Source: Aphrophora alni
Lineage: Eukaryota; Arthropoda; Insecta; Hemiptera; Aphrophoridae
Direction of reading: 5' to 3'
Assembly (NCBI GenBank): GCA_963513935.1
Contig: OY740776.1
Span: 7,532,724-7,596,723, forward strand
DNA length: 64,000 nt
Shown here: positions 34,101 to 44,889 of the stretch, in pieces
Layout: each line of letters starts with the position of its first letter
Numbering within the stretch: position 1 is the stretch's first letter
Notes under the pieces: generated by a model
The model's input: the letters and a program-made list of their open reading frames with translations, nothing else
Databases searched by the model: none
What the model was told of the DNA's origin: nothing
Position numbers and translations under genes: made by a program

Positions 34101-37100
34101 TAACATTGTGTTACAACTGGATTAAAAATAACATAATAAAACATTTTGCCACTCACAGTACGAACGGTAATTATTGTAGCAGTATTTCAAGTATCACTAT
34201 TCGGTTGAAACATTTGACTGAAAATTAGTGACTGTTTCCAATAAATATTCCATAAATATTTATCGTAATGACTTATACGTTACTGTAATTTTATATTATT
34301 AAAGCTTTCAATTATATAACTTCATTAATTTTTTATTTGTACTGTGTGTGTTTTATAAAAGTGTGCATTTTTTTTTACTTTTCACTCATGTAATTAAAAT
34401 ATAAGCACAAACTTAAGTTTTGTTTTAATGGATTATTAACATGTCTTTAAATGTTTGATAATCCGAACAAATCAGTAATCTGAACTACCTTTGTTTCAAA
34501 TATTTTTGGATAGTCGACACTCTACTGTAATGTAAAATAAGTATATCTATACTATTTAACCTGTGAAATCGTACATTTTATTTATAATTGTTACACCTTT
34601 GTTTGTAATTTCCCGGTGGCGGCCCTTTTGTCAGTAGATAAACTAAAGAAGAACCCAAGTTTTGTGCTCTTTGAAGCTCCTAACATCTGTCGAGATGTTT
34701 GTGATTTAAACCTTAAAAGTTTTTTCTTGCAAAGAACAAACAAATTATTAAACCATGGAAATTGGATAAGATTAGACACATTTAGAATTTGGATGAATTC
34801 TCTTTTAAATGTATAAAAAATGAAATAATTTTGCATAGCTAGGTCTAGTGAAATTCCTTCAATGTGGTTATACTGTTCGGTGATGACGAGTGGCGTAGTA
34901 AAGGGGCAGCGGTCTTGTGTCATCGTTGCCAGGGAAACAAGGGTACTAGCCAAGGTCAAAAACATTACTCACTGCATATATGCACTGAAAGATCAATCTC
35001 ACAGCGCCTATTTTCTTGCTTATATAGTAATCAATTTTGATGATAGATACCAAACAGCTTCATAACAGGCCTCTAATAAACCCTATGCAGTGTCATTGTC
35101 ATTCAGATGCATGTTTTAAAAATAGTCTGTAGTATGAGTGACAGCTCCCATCAGCCGCATTCCTTCCGCTACACCACTCGTGATCACCCTAACATTATTT
35201 ATCTTGCCTTGATCAACATTGTTCTGTGAACTCATTATTGGTGAATTGCCTATTGACTGTTGTGGTGAAGAGTTTTCATAAGTACTGGATAGGCTGTGTA
35301 TATGTTGTACAATCACCTGGGTAATGTTTCAACATAATCATTTTAATGTTTGTCCAAGTTTGATAAGGTCCAGATATTTCAATTTATTTAATTGTTTAAA
35401 TACAATTTTATTTCTTTCTAAGAATTTGCATAGCATTTTTTTTTTTTTTTTAATTACATTTCAGTACTTCCATTGTGTATTGCTCCTTTAGAACTTTAAA
35501 GAAATTGTCAGAAAAGTTTACAACAATAACAAAACTTATTAAAAACAAAGATAATTTTCAAAACCGCTTTTAGTACGAGATTTATTTCAAAAGTAAGAGC
35601 TGATTCATTGTAAAAAGCGATTAGCAATATGATTAGTTCATACGCATGTACAGTAGCTTCAATTGGTCTGTGAGGCATTTAATCACTCTAATGACATCAG
35701 CTCATTGTTGTTTGCCGTTGCGTGATGGTGAGTTATAATGAATGCGAAAATATATCCCCCCAATTTTGCAGTGGCGGCGATAAGAACCCGCGGGCCCCCG
35801 CAAGTTTGTTCATCGGGCCCCCTTCTCCCAATAATCTTTAAAAAATTATTAGGGGTATTTCCACCTAAGCTTGCACTTGGGCTTGGTGCGGCAGTGTTGG
35901 CGGGGGGTGGGTGGATGCTAGGCAAAGACCTTTCTGCGAACATTCCACTACTGACTCACAACATACTAAGTTTTATTAGTTTTAACTACTGATGTAGACA
36001 TCACTTAATAGAATTTCGTATTTCACCTATTCTAGCGCCTTCACGCAGGCCGCGAGGACAGTTGATGCATGACTGCAAACAATGTTTTTTGACCTAGGTT
36101 AGTAGAGAATTTCTATCGATCGGTCAAGTGTCAGTTTAGCTTATTTTAATAATTTATTGACGATACTCATAAAAATATTGATTGGGGGGGCCTGTGTGGC
36201 AGGGCCCGTCGTGGGTCTGGGTCCCGGTAAAATTTCCCGAAAAATCCCGGTCAAGGCTCGCGGGCCCGCTATCGCCGCCAATGCAATTTTCCGGGAGTCC
36301 GATCAATAACTAAATTCTTAAACACTAGAGAGGATATAATGCTCCTGATATTCACTGGGAATTGTGTGTGAAACATTTGAGCAACGATTGGAGGAAATGT
36401 GAAACAATAGTGTTGTGAGTTTAGGAAAGGCTGTTCTGCTTATGATCTCACTGAGTGTGTGAAAATAAAAGTGATAAAATAAGTCATCACTTTACGATCA
36501 GTAAAGAATTTCCAGAAGTTACAAAGAGAACGTTGTTCAGGAATATGATTGAACTCTAAGCTATTATAAACTGTGTTGACAAGTGTCCACAAAGACCAGA
36601 GATTGATATCTGCACATGTTTTTTTGAATCGCTTTCAGAGATAAACAAATTTTTGTCCCATATCATCTGGTAACAAAACTTTCGTCATGTCTTTCTTTCT
36701 ACCATGTGGGAAAGCAAAAAGTAGTCAAATTTTTTAAAGAATACATTTTATATTCTTCTATATTTTTAGAAATAAAAAAAAAAAGAAGTTTTCTTCATCA
36801 GGCATATTATAACAATTATTTTTTAGGCCTACTAAGTTTGTATTGCTTTCTTGAATAAAAAGAAACATTAAATTTTTTTATTTACTATTATCAAGGTAAA
36901 AAAGAAATACATTAATCACTGCAATAAATCTGTGTTAATGGTATTAACTTCAAATCATGTTTATATCTTCACTGTTGGCACAATTCATCATAAAACTCAA
37001 AACTTAATTAAACTCCTTTTTTCAACACTTGAGACGTTAGTTTTATAGTTGTATATTTTTTTCCAATTAAATTAAATCTTATTACATGTAGAAGCTAAAA

Positions 37101-37583
37101 CATTTCCAAGTGATAATTTTTTTAGTTTCAGTGAACGGGGCTCAGCAGTTTATTTCGCTTTAAATAGGAATTTATTTCTGATTGTAACATTCAAGGCTGT
37201 ACTAGTAATCAGCGGAGAATATATTACTAGCATTTTTATAAAATATAATATGTGAAATTAGATCCTCTCCAAATTCCTACACACTCACTATCTCATTGCC
37301 TTCTTCTGCTTCGTGTTGTTGCAGTCATTTAAAAAAAAAAATTCAGAATAAAAACCAATGAATAATGTAAAAGCAGTTTTACCTACTAATCTGTTCTGAA
37401 CTACAACGTTATCGCTAAAGAATCTAAGTTTAATTTTAAAATTAGTCTTATCCTATAAGTGGTCTTCTCTAGTCTAATACAGCTGATCCAACAGAGAGAC
37501 TATTTAATATCCTATATAAAAATTTAAAGATGCACTTCAAAAATAGTTAAGTGGTAACAAATAGTCAAGTGAATAATGCATTC

Positions 37584-37625
<42 letters not shown>

Positions 37626-40600
37626 TTTTGTATTCAAGTTAGTTATTTTACCATTGGTTAATTTGTTACAATGCCTTGTTATGGCAAACTGTCTATTCTC
37701 TACAAACCAGGAAACACACCATATATTTTGTATATATCAGAAGTGAGTGTCTAAATGCATTTAAAAGTTTATAATTAAATTTTTTTATTAATTGTTAAAA
37801 TATTAATCTTTATTATTATTAATCATTTTGTGCTCTTTGAGAGTATGTTTTAACTTGTACGTCCAAACTTTGTTTGATGTTAAATAATTTTTTTTTTTTT
37901 AATATTTCTTTCTCAATAGCTGAGAAAGATTATCTTCTACAAGTTGTTCTAAATTAGTTTCTTTGCTGTTCATTAAAAATTTTACAATTATTAGAGATTT
38001 TGTAAAATCTCAATTTTGACCTGGATTCAAAATAAATTTAATGTCTGTGTAGTGATGGCTCCTCTTTAATTTTCCGTTCTACTGATCCAGGAGTATGGAC
38101 AAATCATAAAAAGCAAACCTACGTTGGGATCACCCGAACATTGTACAAGTTTTGTAGTTTTAGGTATTCTATACACTTATAAACATTGATGCGTTGTTAG
38201 CATTTATTGATTCTGTGAAAGTGTTTTCATATGAGTGGTGTAGCTAGCTAATTTTTGGTTCCCAGTCCCAAAGCGACTATTCTCAAAATTTCAAACGATT
38301 TTTTTTTCCAGACGTCCAAAAATAAATAATATCAAAACTAGAATTTTTCAAACATCTAATTTTTTTGGATGAGGATTTACTAGAAAGGTTATTAAATGAA
38401 TTTGTCGTATGTTTTTAACAGTATTTTGGCTCCAAAAGGTGCATATACGAATTTTCCTTCAGACATTGTCAAATTTTCTCATTAAATTATTTGTTCTCTC
38501 AAAAGAAAATCACTTTGGCACTTGCTCCTCTTTACATAGACCCTCTTATCACAATGAGTACAACAGTGTGGTGTTTTACAAGTTTATAAACATTTACCTT
38601 CATAACATGTTTTTTTGAAATTTTCAAACATTTTTTAATTTTTTTATCTGGGGGAAGTTAATTGTTGTTAAGTGAAAAGTTCTTCGCCTAACAAGAAAGT
38701 TTTTCAGAAAGTTGTATACATATTACTTTATCATCTGTGCATAGTTTGTATCTTTTCTTATCTTCTCATGAGTGTTTTGTGTGTGTGTGTGTGTATCTAT
38801 AGGTTTAGGATAAACACAAGACTATGTCTCTCTATCAGTGACTTCCATCCCGACACATGGAATCCAGCATGGAGTGTGTCCACCATACTTACTGGACTTC
38901 TTAGTTTTATGGTAAATATATATATATTTTATTCTATAACCATGGTATATTGTTTTGGTCAAGTGTAAAAACATACAAAATATAATAATCATTAATTCCT
39001 ATAACGTGATAAAGTTACAACAATGAATACTAATTAATAAATTATAATAACAAAACAACATAAAAAGTAATTAAAATACAATGGTTCGTTGTTTAAAAAA
39101 ATGATACAATAAATAAATAGAAAACGAAAATATGAATAAAGTAACAATAATTTCAATGCATTGAGGAAGGAATTATAGTGTTTTTTTGTTAACCAATTAT
39201 TACTAATTAAATCACTCATAAATTTGTAAAACGTACTTTCAGTCTAAAATAAACCACTATGGAAAGCTTTTTGAGAACATTTAACCTATAAGAAAAATAA
39301 TAGTTCTCATAAAAGTTATAACTTCCATGTTATAACTATAATTATCCATGTTGCACAATTCTTGTAAACATTTGTCCGGAAATGTAGACTTTTCCATCTG
39401 TCGGCCACTATGTGTTTTTACAAATAAACATTTCTTTTAAAGTAGATGAGATATTAAGTGAAGTACATATGATTTATTTAACCTTTTACAAGTATAGTAG
39501 AAAACCTTGGTTATTGTTTAACCTACAGAATCTGTCAATGACTACTCCCTGATAATTTTGACCTCTGTTATAGTGAAAGCCCCTTGGATAGTTAATCCCT
39601 TGAGGTCTTCAACTGTTTGTTCCCCCTTCTAGGGCTAAAATGCTGTCCCCTGAAACTTGGTCTCCCCCCTGCATACATTTCAGTACAGTAGAATCCCTCT
39701 AATCCGCCCTCGGGTGGTCCGTTACTCAGGTTAATCCGACCGTGCTCGAGCTCGCGATATTGTGCCGACTTGTAGATGACTCACGGCCCGTCTGACGCCA
39801 TTCTTTCCGGTTTGTTATCGCTTTCCCGCTTCAGTGCTGTGTCTTCTCTCGTGTTGTTTCTATTGATTTGCTATAGTACTTGCAGAATTTATATATCACT
39901 TATTTCACTTTACAAAAATCTCTTTATAGAATATGTAATAAATATTGACTTTTTTTCGGATAATCCGACCTTTTTTGTGTTCCGACCATGCCCCCCAGTC
40001 CCGAAGGTGACGGATTAGAGGGGTTCTACTCTACTTTGATTAGGGAAATGTATAAATTAACCGTATGGTACATTCATATGCGGCCTAAAGTTACCCGTCT
40101 GATTAGTTTGGAAATTCGGAAGAATTTGCTGTCGATGCCCTGCACTTTGCGGGTATTTTCTACACTCCTGTATTGTATGTCCCCCCCTTTTAACACGACA
40201 CACAAAATTTTCCCTGATTGCTTGGGTTTTGTGTAATCTCTGGGAGATCCATACCCTTATCCATTAGTTGGTTTTGCACCTCGTCCATCGTCACCGCAAT
40301 GTTGAGTGCTCTAACGAATTCCTGTGAGTTTTTATTCCTAGTGTAGTCTGCTATTTTCCCTTTCAACCTCTTTAAAAATATTTGTAACGCCCTCGTATCC
40401 GCTTCTCTATTTGTAAAACGGTCAATGGACTCGTTCTCTGTCACTGTTTTTAATTTATTGTTTATTCTTGTTATTCGTTCCGAAAAATCTAAAACTGACT
40501 CGTATTTTCCCTGCTTTAATTGGCCTAGTTGTTCCAAATAGTATGACTTCGGCAATGTCTTCGAAAATTGAATTTTTAAAGCTTCCGTAAGCTCCTTAAA

Positions 40601-43600
40601 AGTAGTTGCTTCAATACACGTGTTGTCGATTGACATGTAGGACTTAGCATGTCCAGTCAATTTGAATTTGAAAACGGTAATCTTTTGAAATTCTTTTCAA
40701 TTGCCTAGTATCGCCACTGCATTTATTGTGTTGATTAATTCTATAATTGACTCATCCTTACTGCCACAAAGTGTCGGTAACCCTCTAACCAATTCAATTG
40801 GGTATCTATCATGGCAGCAACTGTTCTATCCACTAGAAAAGCATTCACTACCTCTATACCTCCCAATTTTGAAGTAAAACAAAGTTAAGTTTGCTGCCAT
40901 CAGCTCCCTAAGTGGGTGACAAACCACATCGAAGGCCCCTTAGGGTTCAAATTCCTCGCCATCAATCCTAAAATTAGCTGCCTTATTTATATATTGCATC
41001 GTGCTATTTGATTTTGATTTACCTCCGCTATTCTCAATTTAACAACCTTTCAACTTATTTAGTTAAATCCTATACGTTATAAATATACTAAGTTCCATAA
41101 CACTATTTCATTGTCATTGGTTGTCAGCATATTTACATTTTATAAAAATTTTAAAAAAATACTACTTAAATTATACATATAAAGAAATTATGGCCTATTG
41201 GTTTTTCCAATCTTCGGAAATTTGTCCTGATCATGGAGGATATTCCTTTTATTAAGAAAAATTCTCCCCGATACGCCTTTCCCCTTATGAAAAATCTTCT
41301 AATCCTTCATTCGATTGGAAAACACCATAAACCCAAATTTAAAACTATGGTATTCATTAAACAAAAATGATTCATTATTTTGTTTTATAGGAAAACATAG
41401 ACAACAACAAAAAATTAATAAAATTCTCAAAAATTTATAATATTAATAGAAATCATTATTAGCACAAACAAATGTAAGTCACAATTAACAAAATATCTAT
41501 AAATTGCTTTTACTCACTTTACCAATTATATTTTGTTTCCATTGTTTCTTTCTTTAAAAAAACTTTTATCTAAACGTAATTTCTTAGTTTGGTTTCGTGT
41601 TGATGCGCAAATTCATAAACCAGACACGTTGATTTATAAAATCAACATATAATCTAAACTCTTTTTTTTATAATGTAGGTAAATAATTTAATATATATTT
41701 ACGGTAGTTCAGAGTTCATTTCTATCCTTCCCAGGGTTACTAGTTTTAGTTTTCATAATGGCCTTACATAGGCTATGTTGGTGCTTTTCACTTTTTTGTG
41801 TTCTAGGTTCATCACCTAATAACAGGAGTTGATTTATACTCTCGAAGCATTGTGTGTTATTTTTATATATATGTTAGATTGTACAAGTTGCACGATCATG
41901 AATATTTTAAAGTATTAGTTATTGTTATTTTGTCCGTATAAATGTGTTGTTTTTTATTACAATTATGAATTAATTGTGCTTTCAATACAAATTATACTAT
42001 ACACAACATGAAATGATTGTACTGTCATTCAAAATGATTTAATATGGGGGAATTTATAACATTATCGAACATGTGGCATCGTTGCACTGTTAAAACTGTT
42101 GATGACAAGTTCGGACGTAAAAGTGTGTAAACAATGAATTATGACAAGCTTGTATAACGTTACTAAAACATGCAAGTTTTGAGTTTTTATTTTAACATGT
42201 CAGTTAATGTGTTGAGCATAAAAGAATAATGGTTTTGAGACTTTTTTAGTTAGAGAAGAGTCCCACACTAGGCAGTTATGAGACCTCAGAGTATGAACGA
42301 AGACAGCTGGCTTTTCAGAGTCTGGCGTTCAATATTAAGGACAGACATTTCTGCGAACTATTCCCTGATCTGGTAGAAGTAAGTATGTCTTCAAGCTATT
42401 ATTTAAATTTTTTATTTTCTTACATTATGCGTAAATATAAGGTAAGTTTTTGATGAGTCAATAATCGAGGTCAAGTTTTTTGCGGATATATCTGTTTTGA
42501 GACCCCCTTGGTAAAAAAATAAAAATAAAGAAAAAGGTTTTGGAATGACGCCATTGTCAGGTGCCTGCCGTATTATGTCCATTCATCCAAATGTGTGAAC
42601 TGATTTGAGTACAATTTTCTGTTTGGACATATTTTGGCCATATCTTGGGACTTTACACATTTTGTTATAACTCAAAATTTGGGGGCTCTAAAGACAAAAA
42701 TACAAAATTAAAGTTTTCTCAAAATCAACTATACTGATTTTGTTCAAATGTTAGTGAAATGAGAAGAATAATTACACAAAATCTTATGCAAAATTGCAGA
42801 AATAAAATATTACAAATTGGAAATTATTTATATATCAGTAAACCCGTCCAAAACATTTGCACATTCAACTTTCCGCAACCATCTTGAATTTGTTGTTTGT
42901 CATTTTCAGTTACATTTTTGTTACAAAAATTATTTTTAGATTTAGTGACTCTTGAAAAAGGCAACATAGAGTTATCCATTATTAAATTCAGCATTTGGAA
43001 AGTATAATCCAGGTTTTTGAAGCGTTTGTCCCTGCATTTATTGATAGTCACTGCAAAGGCAACTTTCAGTGGGAACGGTCTTCTGGTAATTTGGAAAAGC
43101 AGAATTCATATGCGTTGGGTGGAATGGGGTGAGGTATGACAACAGTTTTTTCGTTCCAGAGTTAATTAACCGAGTAGTGACAGTGTCATGGAGGTGTGTG
43201 ATGACTAATTTTGCTCCAATGATTAAGCCCCTGTTTAGCATTTATATTCTGATGACAATAGTGTTTTCCTTTAAAATTGATTAATGTGTTGGCAAGCCTA
43301 ATAGGTTTAAACTATTTAAGAATTCTAGAGGATATAATTGGTTGTCAGTCCCCTCATAAAATTGTATGGAATCTCAACTGTAATAAGCTTTGCAATTTCC
43401 TTCTACGTTTTCCAAAATGTGTTCGTTGATTTTTGTACAGTGTTCATTTTCCGGGTATAATATGATTTTGTTGATAAAGTCGTTGATATTGATGGGATTA
43501 ATGTTGCCAGTTGAGAGCGCTGTCACAAATCTCGTTTTATAATTAATTGTGAATCATAATTAAAATCATTCTCTATCACCCAATGGTAAAATATTAAACA

Positions 43601-43858
43601 ATGAGTTTAATCATTATTTTATTTCAGACTATAAAAACGGAACTGGAGAGAAGAGCTATTGACGAGCTTGCTGAAAGGAATAGCCAATCAGATGAGATCA
43701 CTGCTACAGGACCAAGAGCGCTGCTTCGAGAACAGTTTGGAGGCAATCGAGACCAAAGTCCGTTACATGGAGCCTTAACTAATCTTTGTGTAATCATTGG
43801 ATTCGCAGCGTTTGCATACACAGTGAAATATGTATTGCGAAATATTGCTGCAGAATAA
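26288..43858 (+). CDS. UBE2J2: Ubiquitin-conjugating enzyme E2 J2 (Ubc6 type)
   Basis: Five exons (26288-26406, 30394-30519, 38803-38911, 42250-42378, 43628-43858) join in frame to 237 codons, close to the usual 250-260 of the family. The E2 fold starts at A-T-L-R-L-K-Q-D-Y. It has P-Y-E-G-G near residue 53, F-P-F-K-P-P-S near 68, and the N-T-R-L-C-L-S active-site segment with the catalytic Cys at about residue 90, then [11 protein letters not shown], typical of UBE2J/Ubc6. A single hydrophobic segment at about 211-231 next to the C-terminus makes it tail-anchored. Known family members sit in the ER membrane, facing the cytosol, and pass ubiquitin to substrates with ER ligases during ER-associated degradation. 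Phases and GT-AG sites are all regular and no disruption is seen. Confidence 0.97.
28285..28331 (+). ncRNA. Hammerhead-ribozyme-like motif
   Basis: Core CTGAAGA at 28292, a 16-nt stem II with the same pairing frame as the 46.8-kb copy (GATGAC/GTGGTT, one mismatch), GAAA, stem III AC-GT-GT, T at the cleavage position, then TGAATA. Stem I is only about three pairs. Confidence 0.45.
29981..30010 (+). ncRNA. Weak hammerhead relative
   Basis: A GGC/GCC hairpin, then GAAA, then a three-bp stem III ACG-GC-CGT, A and GTGAT. The C-U-G-A-N-G-A core upstream is replaced by A-rich sequence and stem I is not evident. It probably marks a truncated or mutated copy. Confidence 0.3.
30394..30519 (+). CDS. 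UBE2J2: UBE2J2 exon 2
   Basis: Acceptor GTTTAG, donor GTAAGT; 126 bp. The first base completes Trp40. It encodes Y-Y-V-V-S-G-P-E through P-N-G-R, the central sheet of the E2 fold. Confidence 0.96.
30735..31813 (-). mobile_element. piggyBac element, internally deleted
   Basis: Ends CCTTTTGATGCCC and CCTCTTGATGCCC (reverse complement) are flanked by TTAA at 30731-30734 and 31814-31817, the piggyBac target duplication. On the minus strand, 31204-31503 encodes M-S-N-L-R-E-R-E-I then an acidic [13 protein letters not shown], like the start of piggyBac transposases, and the rest is missing. A subterminal segment with GCTCGCATATA and CGGGCGTGGGC occurs twice (about 31736-31763 and 31780-31805). Confidence 0.92.
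31052..31098. repeat. (TA)n microsatellite
   Basis: An AT dinucleotide run of about 47 bp within the piggyBac derivative. Confidence 0.95.
32121..32246 (+). pseudogene. Mariner-type transposase N-terminal fragment
   Basis: 42 codons from ATG to [24 protein letters not shown], then Q-M-Q-Q-Q-Y. This matches the first helix-turn-helix (HTH_48 type) of mariner transposases. The frame stops where the second DNA-binding helix should begin. Confidence 0.85.
33590..33740 (-). repeat. Dispersed repeat family F, fragment
   Basis: Reverse-strand match to the middle of 6480-6895 (GAAATTCAGAAAATC, AATGTCAAAACGGTGGCC on the minus strand). Confidence 0.55.
33919..34527. mobile_element. pogo-like MITE
   Basis: TA-flanked inverted ends CAGTAGTGTGTTGATTATC and (reverse complement) CAGTAGAGTGTCGACTATC; 609 bp, AT-rich, no ORF. 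Distinct from the 1175/39686 family but with the same terminal CAGTAG and TA target. Confidence 0.85.
34872..35194. mobile_element. MITE family M, copy 2
   Basis: Inverted ends ACTGTTCGGTGATGACGAG and GTTAGGGTGATCACGAG (reverse complement). Its reverse complement matches 17375-17707 throughout. Confidence 0.8.
35769..36283. mobile_element. hAT-type non-autonomous element
   Basis: Inverted ends CAGTGGCGGCGATA and CATTGGCGGCGATA, followed inward by CGGGCCC. The 8-bp duplications CAATTTTG (35761-35768) and CAATTTTC (36284-36291) fit hAT. The GC-rich ends stand out from the AT-rich intron. No transposase ORF. Confidence 0.85.
37584..37621. repeat. (TA)n microsatellite
   Basis: An AT dinucleotide run in UBE2J2 intron 2. 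Confidence 0.93.
38803..38911 (+). CDS. UBE2J2: UBE2J2 exon 3 (catalytic)
   Basis: 109 bp; acceptor CTATAG, donor GTAAAT. It carries N-T-R-L-C-L-S with the active-site Cys and [11 protein letters not shown], and ends with L-L-S-F-M at a codon boundary. A short GT run (38777-38794) precedes the acceptor. Confidence 0.97.
39686..40031. mobile_element. pogo/Tigger-type MITE, second copy
   Basis: Ends CAGTAGAATCCCTCTAATCC and (reverse complement) GAGTAGAACCCCTCTAATCC, flanked by TA; 346 bp. It is an inverted relative of 1175-1607. Confidence 0.9.
40060..40990 (-). pseudogene. LTR-retrotransposon gag remnant (gypsy-like)
   Basis: Antisense to UBE2J2, in intron 3. The open part (40190-40660) has L-T-G-H-A-K (just upstream of the first Met), then F-K-E-L-T-E-A-L, then [14 protein letters not shown] and [12 protein letters not shown]. 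This is the retrotransposon Gag capsid pattern (x-G-x-A ... L-x-x-x-x-Q ... E-S-V-x-x-F). Downstream, a zinc-knuckle-like C-V-S-C followed by G-G and a shifted Cys is broken by stops. Upstream pieces to about 40990 are in other frames. No pol or LTR was seen. Confidence 0.85.
42250..42378 (+). CDS. UBE2J2: UBE2J2 exon 4
   Basis: 129 bp, phase 0 on both sides; acceptor TTTTAG, donor GTAAGT. It encodes E-K-S-P-T-L-G-S through C-E-L-F-P-D-L-V-E, the end of the E2 domain. The acceptor is chosen over another AG three bases on because only this one keeps frame with the family. Confidence 0.95.
42825..43560 (-). pseudogene. Helitron/Pif1-like helicase C-terminal remnant
   Basis: Antisense, in UBE2J2 intron 4. 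In order along the minus strand: I-L-Y-P-E-N-E-H then I-N-E-H-I-L-E near 43450, Y-P-L-E-F-L-N-S-L near 43330, [11 protein letters not shown] near 43240, then Q-G-Q-T-L and, after a frame change, L-Y-V-A-F near 42950. This is the late helicase motif order (N-x-x-V-x-x-x-N, N-G-x-x-L, Q-G-x-T-L/V-A-L-S-R) of Pif1-type helicases in Helitrons. Stops and frameshifts are present. It ends about 70 bp before UBE2J2 exon 5. Confidence 0.85.
43628..43858 (+). CDS. UBE2J2: UBE2J2 exon 5 (tail anchor)
   Basis: Acceptor TTTCAG; 76 codons plus TAA. A charged linker (E-L-E-R-R-A, E-R-N-S-Q-S) leads to the hydrophobic anchor with [15 protein letters not shown] and a short polar end. Confidence 0.97.
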   Translation, partial: TIKTELERRAIDELAERNSQSDEITATGPRALLREQFGGNRDQSPLHGALTNLCVIIGFAAFAYTVKYVLRNIAAE

Positions 43859-43953
43859 ATTATTTGTTGGACATACGATGAGTGGGTTATGTGCCCGCAC
43901 TTTAATTACTATATATAATAATGTTATTAGGTGTAATTTAAAATCTATTTTCA

Positions 43954-43997
43954 AATAAAATATATGTTTGTATCTTAAAGCATTATGTAATAATAAA
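43954..43997 (+). terminator. UBE2J2 poly(A) signals
   Basis: AATAAA occurs at 43954-43959 and 43992-43997, about 100-140 bp after the stop codon, followed by T-rich and TG-rich sequence. Which one is used cannot be told. Confidence 0.65.
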
Positions 43998-44087
43998 TTG
44001 TAATAATTTTTGATTTTGTGTGTTTATTTATATAAGTTTATGTTCACATTTCCTATATTTCACTATTTTTAATCATTTTTCCAAATA

Positions 44088-44817
44088 CAGTAGAACCCCT
44101 CTTAACCGGTCTAGCCGGGACTGACACCCGGGCCGGTTGCCCGTTTGGCCGGTTAATCCGAGGTTCCCGTGAAAAATCGGTTTTCGTTCAAAGAAAGCTT
44201 ATTTAATCAGGTAGCGCTAAGAATTTTGAAATTAAAATGTTATTGCAACTCATTTTATTGTACATAAATGTATCGTATATATTATGTTATGTATATTATA
44301 TATCAAACATGAAAAAATTAAACACTACAAACCTTTTTTACAGATTCCCCTCTGTCAAGTCTTTTGACACATTTAACCTCGTCTCAAACGAAACCAACAC
44401 ACGCTTCCGTTTTCGTAACTCGCTCATTTTTATTTACGTAGATCATAACCAGTCAAAGACAAGAAGAAAACTGAGAAGAAATGTTATATTTTCCATTATG
44501 TATACTAAATTGATTCGTGGGAAAAAAGCGGCCCATCAAACGTTTTTGTCGGTGTATTTCTGCTACCGGCGGGTGCCAATGCCGCGGTGTTTTTATGCCG
44601 CCGACAATGGGATACTGCTATCGACAAAGTCGTTTGAGTCGCCACTTCTTTGGTGCCGCGGTGTTTTTATGCCGCCGACAATGGGATACCGCTACCGACA
44701 AAGTCGTTTGACTCGCCGCCGCTTTGGTGTTACAATTTATTTTCGGAAACTCTCATCCAACCAGTACACTACGTTATAGGGCGGTTAATCCGAGGCTGGT
44801 TAACAGAGGTTCTACTG
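44088..44817 (-). mobile_element. Tigger-type element with transposase trace
   Basis: TA-flanked inverted ends CAGTAGAACCCCTCTTAACC and (reverse complement) CAGTAGAACCTCTGTTAACC; 730 bp. On the minus strand near 44330-44410 a broken frame shows F-E-T-R-L-N-V, the same helix-turn-helix trace as at 15130. The interior contains a 74-bp tandem duplication at 44581-44728. Confidence 0.88.
44581..44728. repeat. 74-bp tandem duplication
   Basis: Two units starting GCCGCGGTGTTTTTATGCCG at 44581 and 44655, with a few substitutions. The duplication is internal to the Tigger-type element. Confidence 0.95.
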
Positions 44818-44889
44818 TACTATGATTTTTAATAAATTAATAACATATTAAAAACGCCCTTTTTAACTTACCCAGTATAGACAAATTTT

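Larger units (their letters stand above)
30520..38802. other. UBE2J2 intron 2
   Basis: About 8.3 kb. It holds the piggyBac derivative, a mariner start, a pogo-type MITE, MITE M copy 2, a hAT element and TA microsatellites. 36300-38800 is AT-rich with only a microsatellite. 32450-33590 has no recognised feature. Confidence 0.75.

Noticed and set aside
44237..44779. 180-codon open frame
   Set aside because: Lies inside the Tigger-type element, and its repeated G-C-R-C-type segments come from the 74-bp tandem duplication. The real transposase trace is on the other strand.
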